Shown here: positions 1 through 9,157 of the stretch, one piece after another
Position numbering within the stretch: the first letter of the stretch is position 1
How the letters are laid out: each line of letters begins with the position of its first letter
Assembly (NCBI GenBank): GCA_001507425.1
Contig: LMAJ01000001.1
Location: forward strand, 124,001-188,000
Direction of reading: 5' to 3'
DNA: 64,000 nt
Origin: Flavobacteriaceae bacterium CRH
Lineage (GTDB): Bacteria > Bacteroidota > Bacteroidia > Flavobacteriales > Flavobacteriaceae
Notes under the pieces: generated by a model
The model's input: the letters and a program-made list of their open reading frames with translations, nothing else
Told to the model about the DNA's origin: nothing
Databases searched by the model: none
Translations under genes and position numbers: made by a program

Positions 1-4
1 TGAA

Positions 5-1057
5 ATGAAAATATTAAGATTCTGTTTAAAAATCCCTCCTATGAAAGGAGGAATGGAGGCACATATTTATCATCTTACTAAGCAACAAATAATACAAGGC
101 AATCAGGTAACAATAATTTTTAATGGTGGTGAAAAAATTTCGGGTAACGATGTTAAATTTTCTAAAATTAAATTGTTTAAAATAAAGCCAGAATTTTTGG
201 GAGTAATCACATTTGGAATCATTTCAATTTTTTATTTATTAGTAAAAAATAAGAAATTTGATATTGTTCACGTACATGGAGATTGGAGTTCTATCCTTAT
301 TGGTAGATTGATGGTGTATCTAGGTATTGCTAAAAAAGATGCTTTTACTTTTCATGGAGGTATTCAGAATAATTTTTCACATAATAAATTATTACCATTT
401 TTTTTAAAAAATGTTTTTGTAGCATTTGTTACAGGATTTGAAAGTTTTCAGTATATTAAAAAGCATAACTCAAATGCATATTTTCAACCTAGCGGAGTAA
501 ATCCTATTTTTTTTGAAAAGGAATCTAAAAATGCTGTAATAGGAAAGATACATGATGTGATTTCTGTTGCGAATTTCTTTCCTGTTAAAAATCATAAGTT
601 TATTATTGAAATTGCTCAGATTCTCAAAGAATATTCATTCGTTCTAGTTGGCAATGGACCTACATTGGTTGAGATAGAAAATGAAATTAAAAAAAGAAAA
701 TTATCTAACGTTAATTGTGTTGGTTTTAAAGATATAAATGATATTAAAAAATTACTGGAGGAATCAAAGTTGTTTTTGTTAACATCTTTAGAAGAAGGAA
801 CTCCAACTTCTATGATGGAAGCTATTACAATGGGGCTTCCAGTTGTTATTTCAGATGTTGGTGGTATTTCAAATTTTATTGAAAAATCTAATGGAAGTAT
901 TGTAAAAGAATTTAATGCACAATCTTATTCTGAAATAATAAAAGATTTAATAGAAAATAATGCTATTTATAAAAGTATAAGTGAAAATAACTATGCTTTT
1001 TCAAAAAGATTTGATTGGAGTTCAATAGGAAATATGATAACATCTAAATATGTATAA
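5..1057 (+). CDS. GT4 family glycosyltransferase
   Basis: Probable retaining GT-B glycosyltransferase that adds one sugar to a lipid-linked glycan at the inner face of the cytoplasmic membrane. The N-terminal half has a HVHGDW segment near residue 90. The C-terminal half has the GT4 nucleotide-sugar motif EEGTPTSMMEA near residues 260-270, followed by GLPVVISDVGG. At 350 residues it has normal family length. The ATG lies two bases after a TGA that may end an upstream gene, so the operon probably continues to the left. It overlaps the next gene by 8 bases. The donor and acceptor cannot be read from sequence. The first 5 kb is visibly more AT-rich than the sugar genes that follow. Confidence 0.88.
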   Translation: MKILRFCLKIPPMKGGMEAHIYHLTKQQIIQGNQVTIIFNGGEKISGNDVKFSKIKLFKIKPEFLGVITFGIISIFYLLVKNKKFDIVHVHGDWSSILIGRLMVYLGIAKKDAFTFHGGIQNNFSHNKLLPFFLKNVFVAFVTGFESFQYIKKHNSNAYFQPSGVNPIFFEKESKNAVIGKIHDVISVANFFPVKNHKFIIEIAQILKEYSFVLVGNGPTLVEIENEIKKRKLSNVNCVGFKDINDIKKLLEESKLFLLTSLEEGTPTSMMEAITMGLPVVISDVGGISNFIEKSNGSIVKEFNAQSYSEIIKDLIENNAIYKSISENNYAFSKRFDWSSIGNMITSKYV

Positions 1058-2102
1058 TATTAAAATTTTACAGCTAATTACAGGTTTAGATGTAGGAGGA
1101 GCAGAAAAAGTAGTATTTGATTTATCACGTTCATTAAAAGATCTGGGGCATGAAGTTTTTGTTATAGGCATTAGTGATAAAGATAATCTTAAATATTTAT
1201 TTGAAGAAGAAAATATAAATGTGAGTATTTTAAACGTTTTAAAAACATTTTCTTCTTTTTTAAGAGGTTGCAAAGAATTGTTTGTTTTTATAAAAGAAAA
1301 AGATATAAGAATTATTCATGTACATATGGCCCATGCTTTAATAATGGCACTTATGGTGAAAATATTTCGGCCTAAACTTAAAATTGTATTTACCTCTCAT
1401 AACTTTAATATTGGATCAAAAACAAGAGAACTAATTGTGAATTTTTCAAAGCATTTTAGAGATGCTGATATAATTTTTTCCGCTAGTATGTGGAAGAATA
1501 TTTATAAGAAAAATGCTTATGTAATTCCAAATGGTATAGATGTTTCGAAATATGAAACTAATGTTAAAAAAAATGAAATATTTACATTTTTATGTATAGG
1601 TAGAATTGAACCTGTTAAAAATCATAAGTTTTTAGTTGATATAGCTGTAAGGCTGGAGAAAGAATTTGATTTTGAAATTCATATTGTAGGAGAAGGTTTT
1701 TTAAAACAAGAATTAATAGATTATATTGTTGAGAAAAATGTAAAGTCAAAATTTAAACTTTTGGGTTATCGTAAAGATATTAATATTATTTGCAACCGAT
1801 CTCACGTATTTATTCTTCCTTCATTGTGGGAGGGACTTCCTATTTCCTTATTAGAGGCAGCAGCATCTGGAATACCTGTTATTTCTACTGCTGTTGGCAG
1901 CATTCCGGAATTGATTGATGAGAATTCAGGTTATTTGACTGATTTAGATTTTTTATATGATAAAATGAAATTAACATATTATAATTATAATGAAGCTTTG
2001 AAAAAAGCTGGATTATTAAAAAGAAAAATAAAAGAAAAATATAGTTTAACTTTTGTAGTTGATGAGCATATTAGAGTTTACAAAAAGCTTTTGAATATTT
2101 GA
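1050..2102 (+). CDS. GT4 family glycosyltransferase
   Basis: Second GT-B, GT4-type glycosyltransferase of the run. The N-terminus carries GLDVGGAEKVVFDLS (about residues 11-25), the acceptor-side loop typical of GT4 enzymes. HVHMAH lies near residue 89. The donor motif WEGLPISLLEA with GIPVISTAVG lies near residues 259-280. At 350 residues it is complete. It starts inside the end of the preceding gene and its stop overlaps the next start, so the three GTs are probably translationally coupled. Its linkage and sugar are unknown. Confidence 0.9.
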   Translation: MYNIKILQLITGLDVGGAEKVVFDLSRSLKDLGHEVFVIGISDKDNLKYLFEEENINVSILNVLKTFSSFLRGCKELFVFIKEKDIRIIHVHMAHALIMALMVKIFRPKLKIVFTSHNFNIGSKTRELIVNFSKHFRDADIIFSASMWKNIYKKNAYVIPNGIDVSKYETNVKKNEIFTFLCIGRIEPVKNHKFLVDIAVRLEKEFDFEIHIVGEGFLKQELIDYIVEKNVKSKFKLLGYRKDINIICNRSHVFILPSLWEGLPISLLEAAASGIPVISTAVGSIPELIDENSGYLTDLDFLYDKMKLTYYNYNEALKKAGLLKRKIKEKYSLTFVVDEHIRVYKKLLNI

Positions 2103-3277
2103 TAAAGTTAAAAGAATTAAATTTTAGTAAAGTGAAAAAAGAAAAAGTTCTTCATGTAATTACTGTTTCGTTTGTTATAAATCATTTTTTTGGGAAACAG
2201 TTTTCATATTTGAAGGAAAAGACAGGAAACGAGTATCATTTAGCATGTACGCCTTCAATTAACTTTTCCGCACTAGCCGATAAGCTTGATTACATACCTT
2301 TTGAAGTTGAAATTACAAGAGATATAAGCCCTTTAAAAGACCTTACTGCAATAATAAGAATATACAAGTACATTAAAAAAAACAAAATTACAAAAGTTGT
2401 TGGTCATACTCCAAAAGGAGGAATGATTTCAATGATTGCATCTTATTTAGCTGGAATTTCAGTTAGAATTTATTTTAGGCATGGTATTATTTATGAAACT
2501 AGTTCAGGTTTTAAAAGATTTTTACTAAAAACGATAGATAAGTTAACTGGTTTTTTTGCGACAAAGGTAGTTTGTGTCAGTAATTCAGTAAAAGAATTTA
2601 GTGAAAATGATAGACTTAATAGTCCAAATAAAAATATAGTTTTGGGATTGGGAACTTGTAATGGTATTGATACTTCTATAAAATTTAATCCTAATTTATC
2701 TAATAATGACTTAATTGAACAGTTAAAAGTAAAATATAATGTATCAGATAATAAATTAGTAGGTTATGTTGGTCGTCTGGTTAAAGATAAAGGAATTGAT
2801 GAATTGATCATGGCCTGGTTATTAGTAAATGAAAAATATCCCAAAGCAAAACTTTTATTAGTTGGGCCTATAGAAAAAAGAGATCAGATTTCTAATTATT
2901 CAAAAAAAATAATTTCAGAAAACTCGTCAATTATTTTTACAGATTTTGTTGCAGATACTTCTCCATTTTTTTCCATGATGGATGTTTTCGTTCTACCTAC
3001 ATACAGAGAAGGATTTCCTACCGTTGCTTTAGAAGCTTCATCAATGGAAATCCCAGTTTTAATAACTAAAGCTACAGGATGTACTGAAGCAATAAAGAAT
3101 AATATTACAGGGGTGTATATAAGCCAAAATATCGAAGAAATTGCAGAAAAAATACTATACTATTTAAATAATAATGAAGTTGCTTTGCAACATGGTAAAC
3201 AAGGAAGAACTTTTGTGAAAGAAAATTTTGAGCAATCTAAAATTTGGGACTTAATCTCTAATCAGCTAAAAATATAA
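2099..3277 (+). CDS. GT4 family glycosyltransferase (CapM-like)
   Basis: GT-B glycosyltransferase of 392 residues. The opening VLHVITVSFVINHFFGKQ resembles CapM/WbpH-like GT4 enzymes of capsule and O-antigen loci. The donor-site motif REGFPTVALEASS lies near residue 302, followed by a conserved IPVLITKATG segment. The reading frame begins at a TTG that overlaps the TGA of the previous gene. A GTG about 30 bases downstream is a possible alternative start. Its stop abuts the ATG of the next gene. Sugar specificity is not readable. Confidence 0.85.
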   Translation: MIKLKELNFSKVKKEKVLHVITVSFVINHFFGKQFSYLKEKTGNEYHLACTPSINFSALADKLDYIPFEVEITRDISPLKDLTAIIRIYKYIKKNKITKVVGHTPKGGMISMIASYLAGISVRIYFRHGIIYETSSGFKRFLLKTIDKLTGFFATKVVCVSNSVKEFSENDRLNSPNKNIVLGLGTCNGIDTSIKFNPNLSNNDLIEQLKVKYNVSDNKLVGYVGRLVKDKGIDELIMAWLLVNEKYPKAKLLLVGPIEKRDQISNYSKKIISENSSIIFTDFVADTSPFFSMMDVFVLPTYREGFPTVALEASSMEIPVLITKATGCTEAIKNNITGVYISQNIEEIAEKILYYLNNNEVALQHGKQGRTFVKENFEQSKIWDLISNQLKI

Positions 3278-4179
3278 TGGATAGAGTTATAATTACTGGA
3301 GCATCTGGTTTTGTTGGACAAAATCTTTTCAGTTATTTATCGGAACAATATTTTTTAATTGATGAAATTTCTCTTAGAAATTACGATTGGAAAGAGAATC
3401 TAAAAGGTGCTGCAATTATTCATTTAGCTGGAAAAGCACATGATACTAAAAATACAAGTGACGCTTCAGAATATTTTAAAGTAAATACAGATTTAACAAA
3501 AGAATTATTTGATGCTTTTTTAAAAAGTGAAATAAAAGATTTTATTTATTTTAGTAGTGTAAAAGCTGTTACTGATGAAGTCTCAGAAGTTTTATATGAA
3601 GATATTCATCCAAATCCTAAAACCCCATACGGCCAATCAAAATTAGAAGCCGAAGAATATATTTTATCTAAAGAAATTTCAAAAGGAAAAAGAGTTTTTA
3701 TAATAAGGCCATGTATGATTCATGGTCCTGGTAATAAAGGAAATCTAAATTTACTTTATAATTTAGTTAAAAAAAGAATCCCTTATCCCTTGGCAGTTTT
3801 TCACAATGAAAGATCATTTTTAGGGATTGACAATCTTAATTTTTTAGTTAAGGAAATTCTTTTAAATACAAACATAGTCTCTGGAGTTTATAATTTTGCG
3901 GATGATGAAGTTTTGTCGACTAATGAGTTGGTAAAAATAATAGCCAAAGTTTCAAATAAAAAGAACTTATCCATTTCGATACCTGCATCAATAATTAACG
4001 TTATTACAAAATTTTGTGATTTAATAAAATTTCCTATAAATTCCGAAACCATTCAAAAGCTAACAGAAAATTATAGAGTTTCAAATAAAAAAATTAAAAT
4101 AGCTTTGGGAATTGAGAAACTCCCTTATACAGCTCAAGAAGGACTCGAAAAAACCATAAAAAGCTTCATAAATAAGTAA
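3277..4179 (+). CDS. NAD-dependent epimerase/reductase, WbpV-like
   Basis: Extended short-chain dehydrogenase/reductase acting on a nucleotide sugar. The Rossmann motif GASGFVG is at residues 8-14, the catalytic serine lies in YFSSVKA near residue 92, and the active-site YGQSK is near residues 118-122. It sits directly before a WbpL-type phosphoglycosyltransferase. In Pseudomonas and Rhizobium that arrangement belongs to enzymes (WbpV, WreQ) that reduce UDP-4-keto-6-deoxy-GlcNAc to UDP-FucNAc or UDP-QuiNAc for use as the first sugar. The needed 4-keto donor could come from the dehydratase at 9158-11125. The role is inferred from family and neighbours; other nucleotide-sugar epimerase activities are possible. 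Confidence 0.85.
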   Translation: MDRVIITGASGFVGQNLFSYLSEQYFLIDEISLRNYDWKENLKGAAIIHLAGKAHDTKNTSDASEYFKVNTDLTKELFDAFLKSEIKDFIYFSSVKAVTDEVSEVLYEDIHPNPKTPYGQSKLEAEEYILSKEISKGKRVFIIRPCMIHGPGNKGNLNLLYNLVKKRIPYPLAVFHNERSFLGIDNLNFLVKEILLNTNIVSGVYNFADDEVLSTNELVKIIAKVSNKKNLSISIPASIINVITKFCDLIKFPINSETIQKLTENYRVSNKKIKIALGIEKLPYTAQEGLEKTIKSFINK

Positions 4180-5150
4180 TGCAATATATAATACTCGGAA
4201 TATTTTTAATGATTACAATGTTACTTTACTTCAAAGTAGCCGAGAAGTATAATATCATTGACAAACCCAATCAAAGAAGCTCACATACAGAAATAACATT
4301 ACGAGGAGGCGGAATAATCTTTTGGTTTTCGGCCTTATTTTATTTTTTGCAGCATGTTCAAAATAATTACTTTTTTTTTACCGGAATAACCTTAGTGAGT
4401 TTAGTAAGTTTTTGGGATGATATTAAGAGCTTATCTACTAAAATCCGAATTTCAATCCATTTTCTGGCAATTACACTTATTTTCTATGATTTAGAAATGT
4501 TTAATTTAGTTCCAATTTGGGTAATTATAATTGCTTATATTCTGGCAATCGGACTTATTAATACATACAATTTTATGGATGGTATTAATGGTATAACAGG
4601 ACTTTACACTCTTGCTGTTATGGGATCTTTACTGTATGTTAATACTAAAATTCAATTATTTACAGATGGAAGTTTTATAAAATATGGAATAATTGCAAGC
4701 CTAGTTTTTCTCTTTTTCAATTATAGAAAAAAAGCAAAATGTTTTGCTGGTGACGTTGGTAGTATTGCCATTGCTTTTTGGATAATTTATTTGGTTGTGA
4801 AACTTATTTTAAAAACAGATTCGTTAGTTTGGCTTTTATTTTTGGCAGTTTATGGAGTTGATGCTATTTGTACGATTATACATCGCTTGTTTTTAAAGCA
4901 AAATATTTTTGAAGCACATCGTTTACATCTTTACCAAATACTAAGCAACGAATACAAAATTCAACACAGGTTAGTTGCTCTATATTACGCATTAACACAA
5001 ATAGCAGTTTCTGTTTTCGTTATATATTTTTATCAGAAAGTTCAGGATATTGTACTTTTTGCAATGATACTTATACCACTATTGATAATATATAGCCTTA
5101 AGTTTTATTTGTTAAATAAAAACGATTTAAGATTAAACCATGATTCCTAA
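4179..5150 (+). CDS. UndP N-acetylaminosugar-1-phosphate transferase (WbpL/WecA family)
   Basis: Polytopic membrane enzyme that moves an N-acetylhexosamine-1-phosphate from a UDP donor to undecaprenyl phosphate, starting a lipid-linked glycan. Visible family landmarks are the cytoplasmic WDDIKSL loop (about residue 80), the catalytic NTYNFMDGINGITG segment (about 127-140), FAGDVGS (about 188) and the C-terminal HRLHLYQ (about 247). About ten hydrophobic helices fill 323 residues. The ATG abuts the stop of the WbpV-like gene, so initiation with QuiNAc or FucNAc is the likely use, though GlcNAc cannot be excluded. A second, unrelated initiating enzyme lies at 46066-47460. Confidence 0.9.
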   Translation: MQYIILGIFLMITMLLYFKVAEKYNIIDKPNQRSSHTEITLRGGGIIFWFSALFYFLQHVQNNYFFFTGITLVSLVSFWDDIKSLSTKIRISIHFLAITLIFYDLEMFNLVPIWVIIIAYILAIGLINTYNFMDGINGITGLYTLAVMGSLLYVNTKIQLFTDGSFIKYGIIASLVFLFFNYRKKAKCFAGDVGSIAIAFWIIYLVVKLILKTDSLVWLLFLAVYGVDAICTIIHRLFLKQNIFEAHRLHLYQILSNEYKIQHRLVALYYALTQIAVSVFVIYFYQKVQDIVLFAMILIPLLIIYSLKFYLLNKNDLRLNHDS

Positions 5151-5555
5151 AATAATTCAAGGTGGAAATTTTTCAGATCATCGTGGAGCTATTTCATATG
5201 TTAACGATTTTAGTTTTCAAGATTTTACATTATTAGCAATTCTGATGAAAATCCAATTCGAGCCTGGCAGGGGCATAAGTTAGATTCGAAAAATTTCTAT
5301 TGCATCAGCGGATCGTTTAAAATTCATTTTGTAAAAATTGATGATTGGAATAATCCTTCGAAAGATTTAATAATTGAAACGGTATTTGTCTCAGAATCAG
5401 AAAGTAAAATGGTTCATATTCCGGCAGGCTATGCAAATGCTATAGAATCTTTAGAAACAAATTCAAAATTAATATCATTTTCAACTTTGCCATTATCAGA
5501 TGTTAGTAAAGATGATGTTCGCTATAATTCAGATTACTGGAAAATAAATGAATAA
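5140..5555 (+). pseudogene. WxcM/FdtA-like cupin sugar isomerase, frameshifted
   Basis: Two halves of one cupin lie in different frames. The first runs from the ATG at 5140 to a TAG at 5281-5283 (MIPKIIQGGNFSDHRGAISY and so on). The second picks up at about 5227 in another frame and ends at the TAA at 5553-5555; it reads ISNSDENPIRAWQGHK, then KNFYCISGSFKIHFVKIDDW, then a VHIPAGYANAIE cupin strand. The family, as I recall it, has a K-R-F-Y-like stretch where the frames meet; here it is missing. A 10-base deletion at 5221-5226 would explain both the loss and the shift, and a repaired gene would be 141 codons plus stop. Such proteins are sugar 3,4-ketoisomerases or epimerases that partner DegT aminotransferases. 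The end overlaps the next ATG. A sequencing error is the alternative. Confidence 0.8.
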
Positions 5556-6690
5556 TAAAAGAATTTACTTATCACTATCGGAACAAAGTGGTTTCGAACA
5601 AGAATATATTCAGAAAGCATTAAATTCAAATTGGATTACTTCAGGAGGTCCAAATGTTGATGATTTTGAAAATAAGTTACAAGATTATTTTAACGACGGA
5701 TCATTTTTAACGGCCTTAAATTCAGGCACGTCAGCTATACATTTAGCATTAATTTTATTGGGAGTAAAAGCTGGAGACGAGGTTATTTGCCAAACTATGA
5801 CATTTTCAGCATCAGCTAATCCTGTTTTATATCAGGGAGCGACCCCTATTTTTGTAGATAGTGAACCTGAGACTTGGAATATTTGCCCTGAATTTCTTGA
5901 AATCGCTATAAAAGATAGAATTAAAAAAGGAAAAAAGCCCAAGGCAATAATTACAGTTCATTTATACGGCAATCCGTATAAGGTAGACGAAGTGCATGCC
6001 ATTGCAGCCCGATATGATATTCCGATTATTGAAGACAGTGCTGAAGCACTCGGAAGTTCTTATAAAGGAAAAAAATGCGGAACTTTTGGTGATTTTGGAA
6101 TACTTTCTTTTAATGGAAATAAAATCATAACAACTTCAAGTGGAGGAGCATTAGTTTCAAATTCAAAAAAAATAAAAGAAAAAGCAATTTTCTACGCCAC
6201 TCAATCAAAAGATCAGGCCCCTCATTATCAGCATAGTGAAATTGGTTATAATTACAGAATGAGTAATATTTGTGCCGGTATCGGACTTGGGCAAATAAAA
6301 ATGTTAGACAATAATGTTACAGCCAGAAGAGAAACACACTATTTTTACAAAGAAGTTTTTGAGAATATTAAAGAGGTAACTCTTTTCGAAGTATTAAATG
6401 AAGATTATTTTTCGAATTATTGGTTAAACGCAATTTTGATTGAACCAAATTCAGAAAAAAATATAAATACAGAAGGTTTGAGATTAGCTTTTGAAGAAGC
6501 AAATATTGAAAGTCGTCCACTTTGGAAACCGATGCATTTGCAACCAATTTTCATGAACTATCCTTATTATGGAAATAAAATCGCAGAAGTATTATTTGAA
6601 AAAGGATTATGCCTGCCTTCGGGATCGAATTTAACAAGAGAAGATAAAAATAGAATTGAGGAAGTTATTAAAAACTTTTTCAAAAATTAA
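5548..6690 (+). CDS. DegT/DnrJ aminotransferase, PglE-like
   Basis: PLP-dependent aminotransferase converting a nucleotide-linked 4-keto-6-deoxy sugar to its 4-amino form. The PLP lysine is K192 in SFNGNKIITTSSGG. Other fold landmarks are NSGTSAIHLAL near residue 58, EDSAEALGS near 164, GYNYRMSN near 232 and ESRPLWKPMH near 315. These match the Campylobacter PglE group (UDP-4-amino-4,6-dideoxy-GlcNAc) closely by memory, and a matching UDP-GlcNAc 4,6-dehydratase lies at 9158. However, the broken cupin just upstream is a type of partner usually seen with dTDP-3-keto sugar aminotransferases, so the position of amination is uncertain. Length 380 is normal. Confidence 0.9.
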   Translation: MNNKRIYLSLSEQSGFEQEYIQKALNSNWITSGGPNVDDFENKLQDYFNDGSFLTALNSGTSAIHLALILLGVKAGDEVICQTMTFSASANPVLYQGATPIFVDSEPETWNICPEFLEIAIKDRIKKGKKPKAIITVHLYGNPYKVDEVHAIAARYDIPIIEDSAEALGSSYKGKKCGTFGDFGILSFNGNKIITTSSGGALVSNSKKIKEKAIFYATQSKDQAPHYQHSEIGYNYRMSNICAGIGLGQIKMLDNNVTARRETHYFYKEVFENIKEVTLFEVLNEDYFSNYWLNAILIEPNSEKNINTEGLRLAFEEANIESRPLWKPMHLQPIFMNYPYYGNKIAEVLFEKGLCLPSGSNLTREDKNRIEEVIKNFFKN

Positions 6691-6716
6691 AAAAGAAATA
6701 AGAATTACATTTTAAC

Positions 6717-7265
6717 ATGAAAATTGAAAAAACATTTATAAAAGATTTAGTTATTGTTGAGCCAACAGTTTTTGGTGATGAAAGAGGTTATTTTTTTGAG
6801 GCTTACAGCAAAACAAAATTTACAGATTTAGGAATTAATATTGATTTTGTTCAGGACAATCAGTCTTTCTCAAAAAAAGGAACTTTAAGAGGATTGCACT
6901 ATCAAAATCCTCCTTTTGCACAGACTAAATTAGTCCGTGTTTTAGAAGGTGAAATTATAGATGTTGCAGTAGATTTAAGAAAAGATTCGCCTACTTATGG
7001 ACAATCATTTAGTGTTTTATTATCTGCAGAAAACAAAAAACAATTATTAGTTCCACAAGGTTTTGCGCATGGCTTTTCTGTTATCAGCGAGACAGCATCC
7101 GTTATGTACAAATGCGATCAATTTTACAACAAAGATTCAGAAGGTGGTATTAAATTTGATGACCCTTCGTTGAATATTGATTGGGGAATGGATTTAAAAG
7201 AAGCAATTGTTTCTGAAAAAGATCAAATCCTTCCTTTTATTGAAAATTGTAATAGTTTATTTTAA
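6717..7265 (+). CDS. rfbC: dTDP-4-dehydrorhamnose 3,5-epimerase
   Basis: RmlC: epimerises dTDP-4-keto-6-deoxyglucose at C3 and C5 in dTDP-L-rhamnose synthesis, in the cytoplasm. The cupin-fold landmarks are VFGDERGYFFE (about residue 19), the catalytic histidine in LRGLHYQ (about 61), EGEIIDVAVDLR (about 78) and the GFAHGF substrate loop (about 116). The length of 182 residues is typical. It is followed at once by rfbD and then rfbA. The dehydratase rfbB, needed to supply its substrate, is not in the window. Confidence 0.97.
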   Translation: MKIEKTFIKDLVIVEPTVFGDERGYFFEAYSKTKFTDLGINIDFVQDNQSFSKKGTLRGLHYQNPPFAQTKLVRVLEGEIIDVAVDLRKDSPTYGQSFSVLLSAENKKQLLVPQGFAHGFSVISETASVMYKCDQFYNKDSEGGIKFDDPSLNIDWGMDLKEAIVSEKDQILPFIENCNSLF

Positions 7266-8113
7266 TGGCAAAAATTCTTGTAACAGGAGCAAACGGACAA
7301 TTAGGGTCTGAATTATCTTTATTATCTTTAAAATATCCTAATTACGAATGGGTTTTTGCTGACAGAACAAAGATTACACTCGATAATTTAGATTTGCTTA
7401 AAGTTCAGTTGAATGAAATTAATCCAAATATAATTTTAAATTGTGGTGCTTATACTGCCGTTGATAAAGCTGAATCAGAAAAAGAATTAGCCTTTGCCAT
7501 AAATCATTTAGCGGTTGAATTAATTGCAAAATATGCTTCGGACAACAATTCAAAATTAATTCATATTTCTACAGATTATGTTTTTGACGGATCTTCTTCA
7601 GTTGCATTAAATGAACAAGCAGAAACAAATCCTGTAAATGTATATGGAGAAAGCAAAAGAGCTGGTGAAATAGCATGTTTGAAAGAAAATCCAGGATCAA
7701 TTATAATAAGAACTTCTTGGGTATACAGCAAATTTGGCAATAATTTTGTAAAGACAATGCAACGTCTTATGCAGGAAAAAGAAGCTATAAATGTGGTAAA
7801 TGACCAAATAGGTTCGCCAACTTACGCAACAGATCTTGCTCAGGCTATGATTGATATTTTAGAATATCCGGATTGGATTCCGGGAATTTATAATTATTCA
7901 AACGAAGGCGAAATAAGCTGGTATGAGTTTGCTTTGAGTATTAAAGAATTTGGCAATTATAAATGTAATGTGGGTGGAATTCCATCAGCATCATACCCAA
8001 CTCCGGCAAAGCGACCGGAATTTTCATTATTAGATAAGAAAAAAATTAAAGAAGTTTATAGCTTAGATATTCCCGGTTATAAAGAGAGTTTAAAAAAAAT
8101 ATTTATAAAATAG
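7265..8113 (+). CDS. rfbD: dTDP-4-dehydrorhamnose reductase
   Basis: RmlD: NAD(P)H-dependent reductase for the last step to dTDP-L-rhamnose. The Rossmann motif GANGQLG is at residues 8-14, STDYVFDG lies near residue 102 and the catalytic YGESK near 127-131. IRTSWVYSKFGNNFVKTM is a hallmark of the family. Its ATG abuts the rfbC stop. A full-length 282-residue enzyme. Confidence 0.97.
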   Translation: MAKILVTGANGQLGSELSLLSLKYPNYEWVFADRTKITLDNLDLLKVQLNEINPNIILNCGAYTAVDKAESEKELAFAINHLAVELIAKYASDNNSKLIHISTDYVFDGSSSVALNEQAETNPVNVYGESKRAGEIACLKENPGSIIIRTSWVYSKFGNNFVKTMQRLMQEKEAINVVNDQIGSPTYATDLAQAMIDILEYPDWIPGIYNYSNEGEISWYEFALSIKEFGNYKCNVGGIPSASYPTPAKRPEFSLLDKKKIKEVYSLDIPGYKESLKKIFIK

Positions 8114-8150
8114 AGATGATTAAAGATTAAATCGAAGGTTTCTAAAAGAG

Positions 8151-8182
8151 AAATCTAAATCTAAATCTAAAATCTAAAATCA
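8151..8182 (+). repeat. short AAATCT hexamer repeat tract
   Basis: Between rfbD and rfbA about five tandem copies of AAATCT/AAAATCT fill the spacer. They look like a simple-sequence tract prone to copy-number change. A regulatory role is not shown; the tract lies a few bases before the rfbA ATG. Confidence 0.7.
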
Positions 8183-8188
8183 AAATAT

Positions 8189-9073
8189 ATGAAAGGAATT
8201 ATTTTAGCTGGAGGTTCTGGCACTCGTTTACACCCTTTAACACTTGCAATGAGCAAGCAAATGATGCCTGTTTATGATAAACCAATGATTTATTACCCAT
8301 TATCAACATTGATGATGTCGGGAATAAATGAAATATTGATTATCTCAACCCCACATGATTTACCAAATTTTAAAAAATTACTAGGAGACGGGTCAACTTT
8401 AGGGTGCAAATTTAGCTATGCTGAGCAAGCTATTCCAAATGGTTTGGCACAAGCTTTTGTAATTGGAGAAGAATTTATCGGTAATGATGATGTAGCCTTA
8501 ATATTAGGAGATAATATATTTTTTGGATCGAACATGCAAGAACTTTTAAAATCAAATACTAAACCTGACGGTGGTGTAGTTTTTGCATATCATGTTTCAG
8601 ATCCAGAGCGTTACGGCGTTGTTGAGTTTGATGAGAACCTGAAAGCCATTTCTATTGAAGAAAAACCTCAGGATCCAAAATCTAATTTTGCTGTTCCGGG
8701 ATTATATTTTTATGATAATTCAGTAGTAGAAATTGCAAAAAGCATAAAGCCAAGTGCCAGAGGCGAATATGAAATTACCGATGTCAATAAAGTATATCTG
8801 GAAAGAGAAGCTTTAAAAGTTGGTATTTTAAGCAGAGGAACAGCATGGTTAGACACAGGAACATTTAATAGTTTAATGCAAGCCGGGCAATTTGTTCAGG
8901 TACTTGAAGAAAGACAAGGATTAAAAGTAGGCTGTATCGAAGAGATTGCCTGGAGACAAGGATTTATAAATGACGATCAACTAGAAGAACTTGCGCTGCC
9001 TTTAGTAAAATCAGGATATGGAGGTTATTTAATAGACTTTTTAAAACAAAAAAAGAAAGGTGTTAAAGTTTAA
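8189..9073 (+). CDS. rfbA: glucose-1-phosphate thymidylyltransferase
   Basis: RmlA: makes dTDP-glucose from dTTP and glucose-1-phosphate, the entry step for both dTDP-rhamnose and the dTDP-Fuc4N expected from the RffA-like enzyme at 18601. The nucleotide-binding motif [11 protein letters not shown] is at residues 8-18 and the substrate segment [12 protein letters not shown] near residue 31. [25 protein letters not shown] and DTGTFNSL are all present. At 294 residues it is complete. The spacer to the next gene holds a promoter-like −7 element. Confidence 0.97.
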   Translation: MKGIILAGGSGTRLHPLTLAMSKQMMPVYDKPMIYYPLSTLMMSGINEILIISTPHDLPNFKKLLGDGSTLGCKFSYAEQAIPNGLAQAFVIGEEFIGNDDVALILGDNIFFGSNMQELLKSNTKPDGGVVFAYHVSDPERYGVVEFDENLKAISIEEKPQDPKSNFAVPGLYFYDNSVVEIAKSIKPSARGEYEITDVNKVYLEREALKVGILSRGTAWLDTGTFNSLMQAGQFVQVLEERQGLKVGCIEEIAWRQGFINDDQLEELALPLVKSGYGGYLIDFLKQKKKGVKV

Positions 9074-9113
9074 TTTCATTTGGATAACCTGATTTTTTAA
9101 AAATTTTAATTTG

Positions 9114-9121
9114 TATTTTTG
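9114..9121 (+). promoter_or_regulatory. putative −7 element before the 4,6-dehydratase gene
   Basis: TATTTTTG matches the Bacteroidota −7 consensus TAnnTTTG, 36 bases before the TTG start at 9158. Only a weak CTG stands at the −33 distance, so this is a tentative internal promoter. Confidence 0.4.
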
Positions 9122-9157
9122 TTATAATACAAAGTTTACAAAACTAAACAAAACGAA

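Noticed and set aside
8151..8182. CRISPR-like or phase-variation repeat
   Set aside because: It is a short simple-sequence tract without spacers and lies outside any reading frame, so phase variation by frameshift is not possible.
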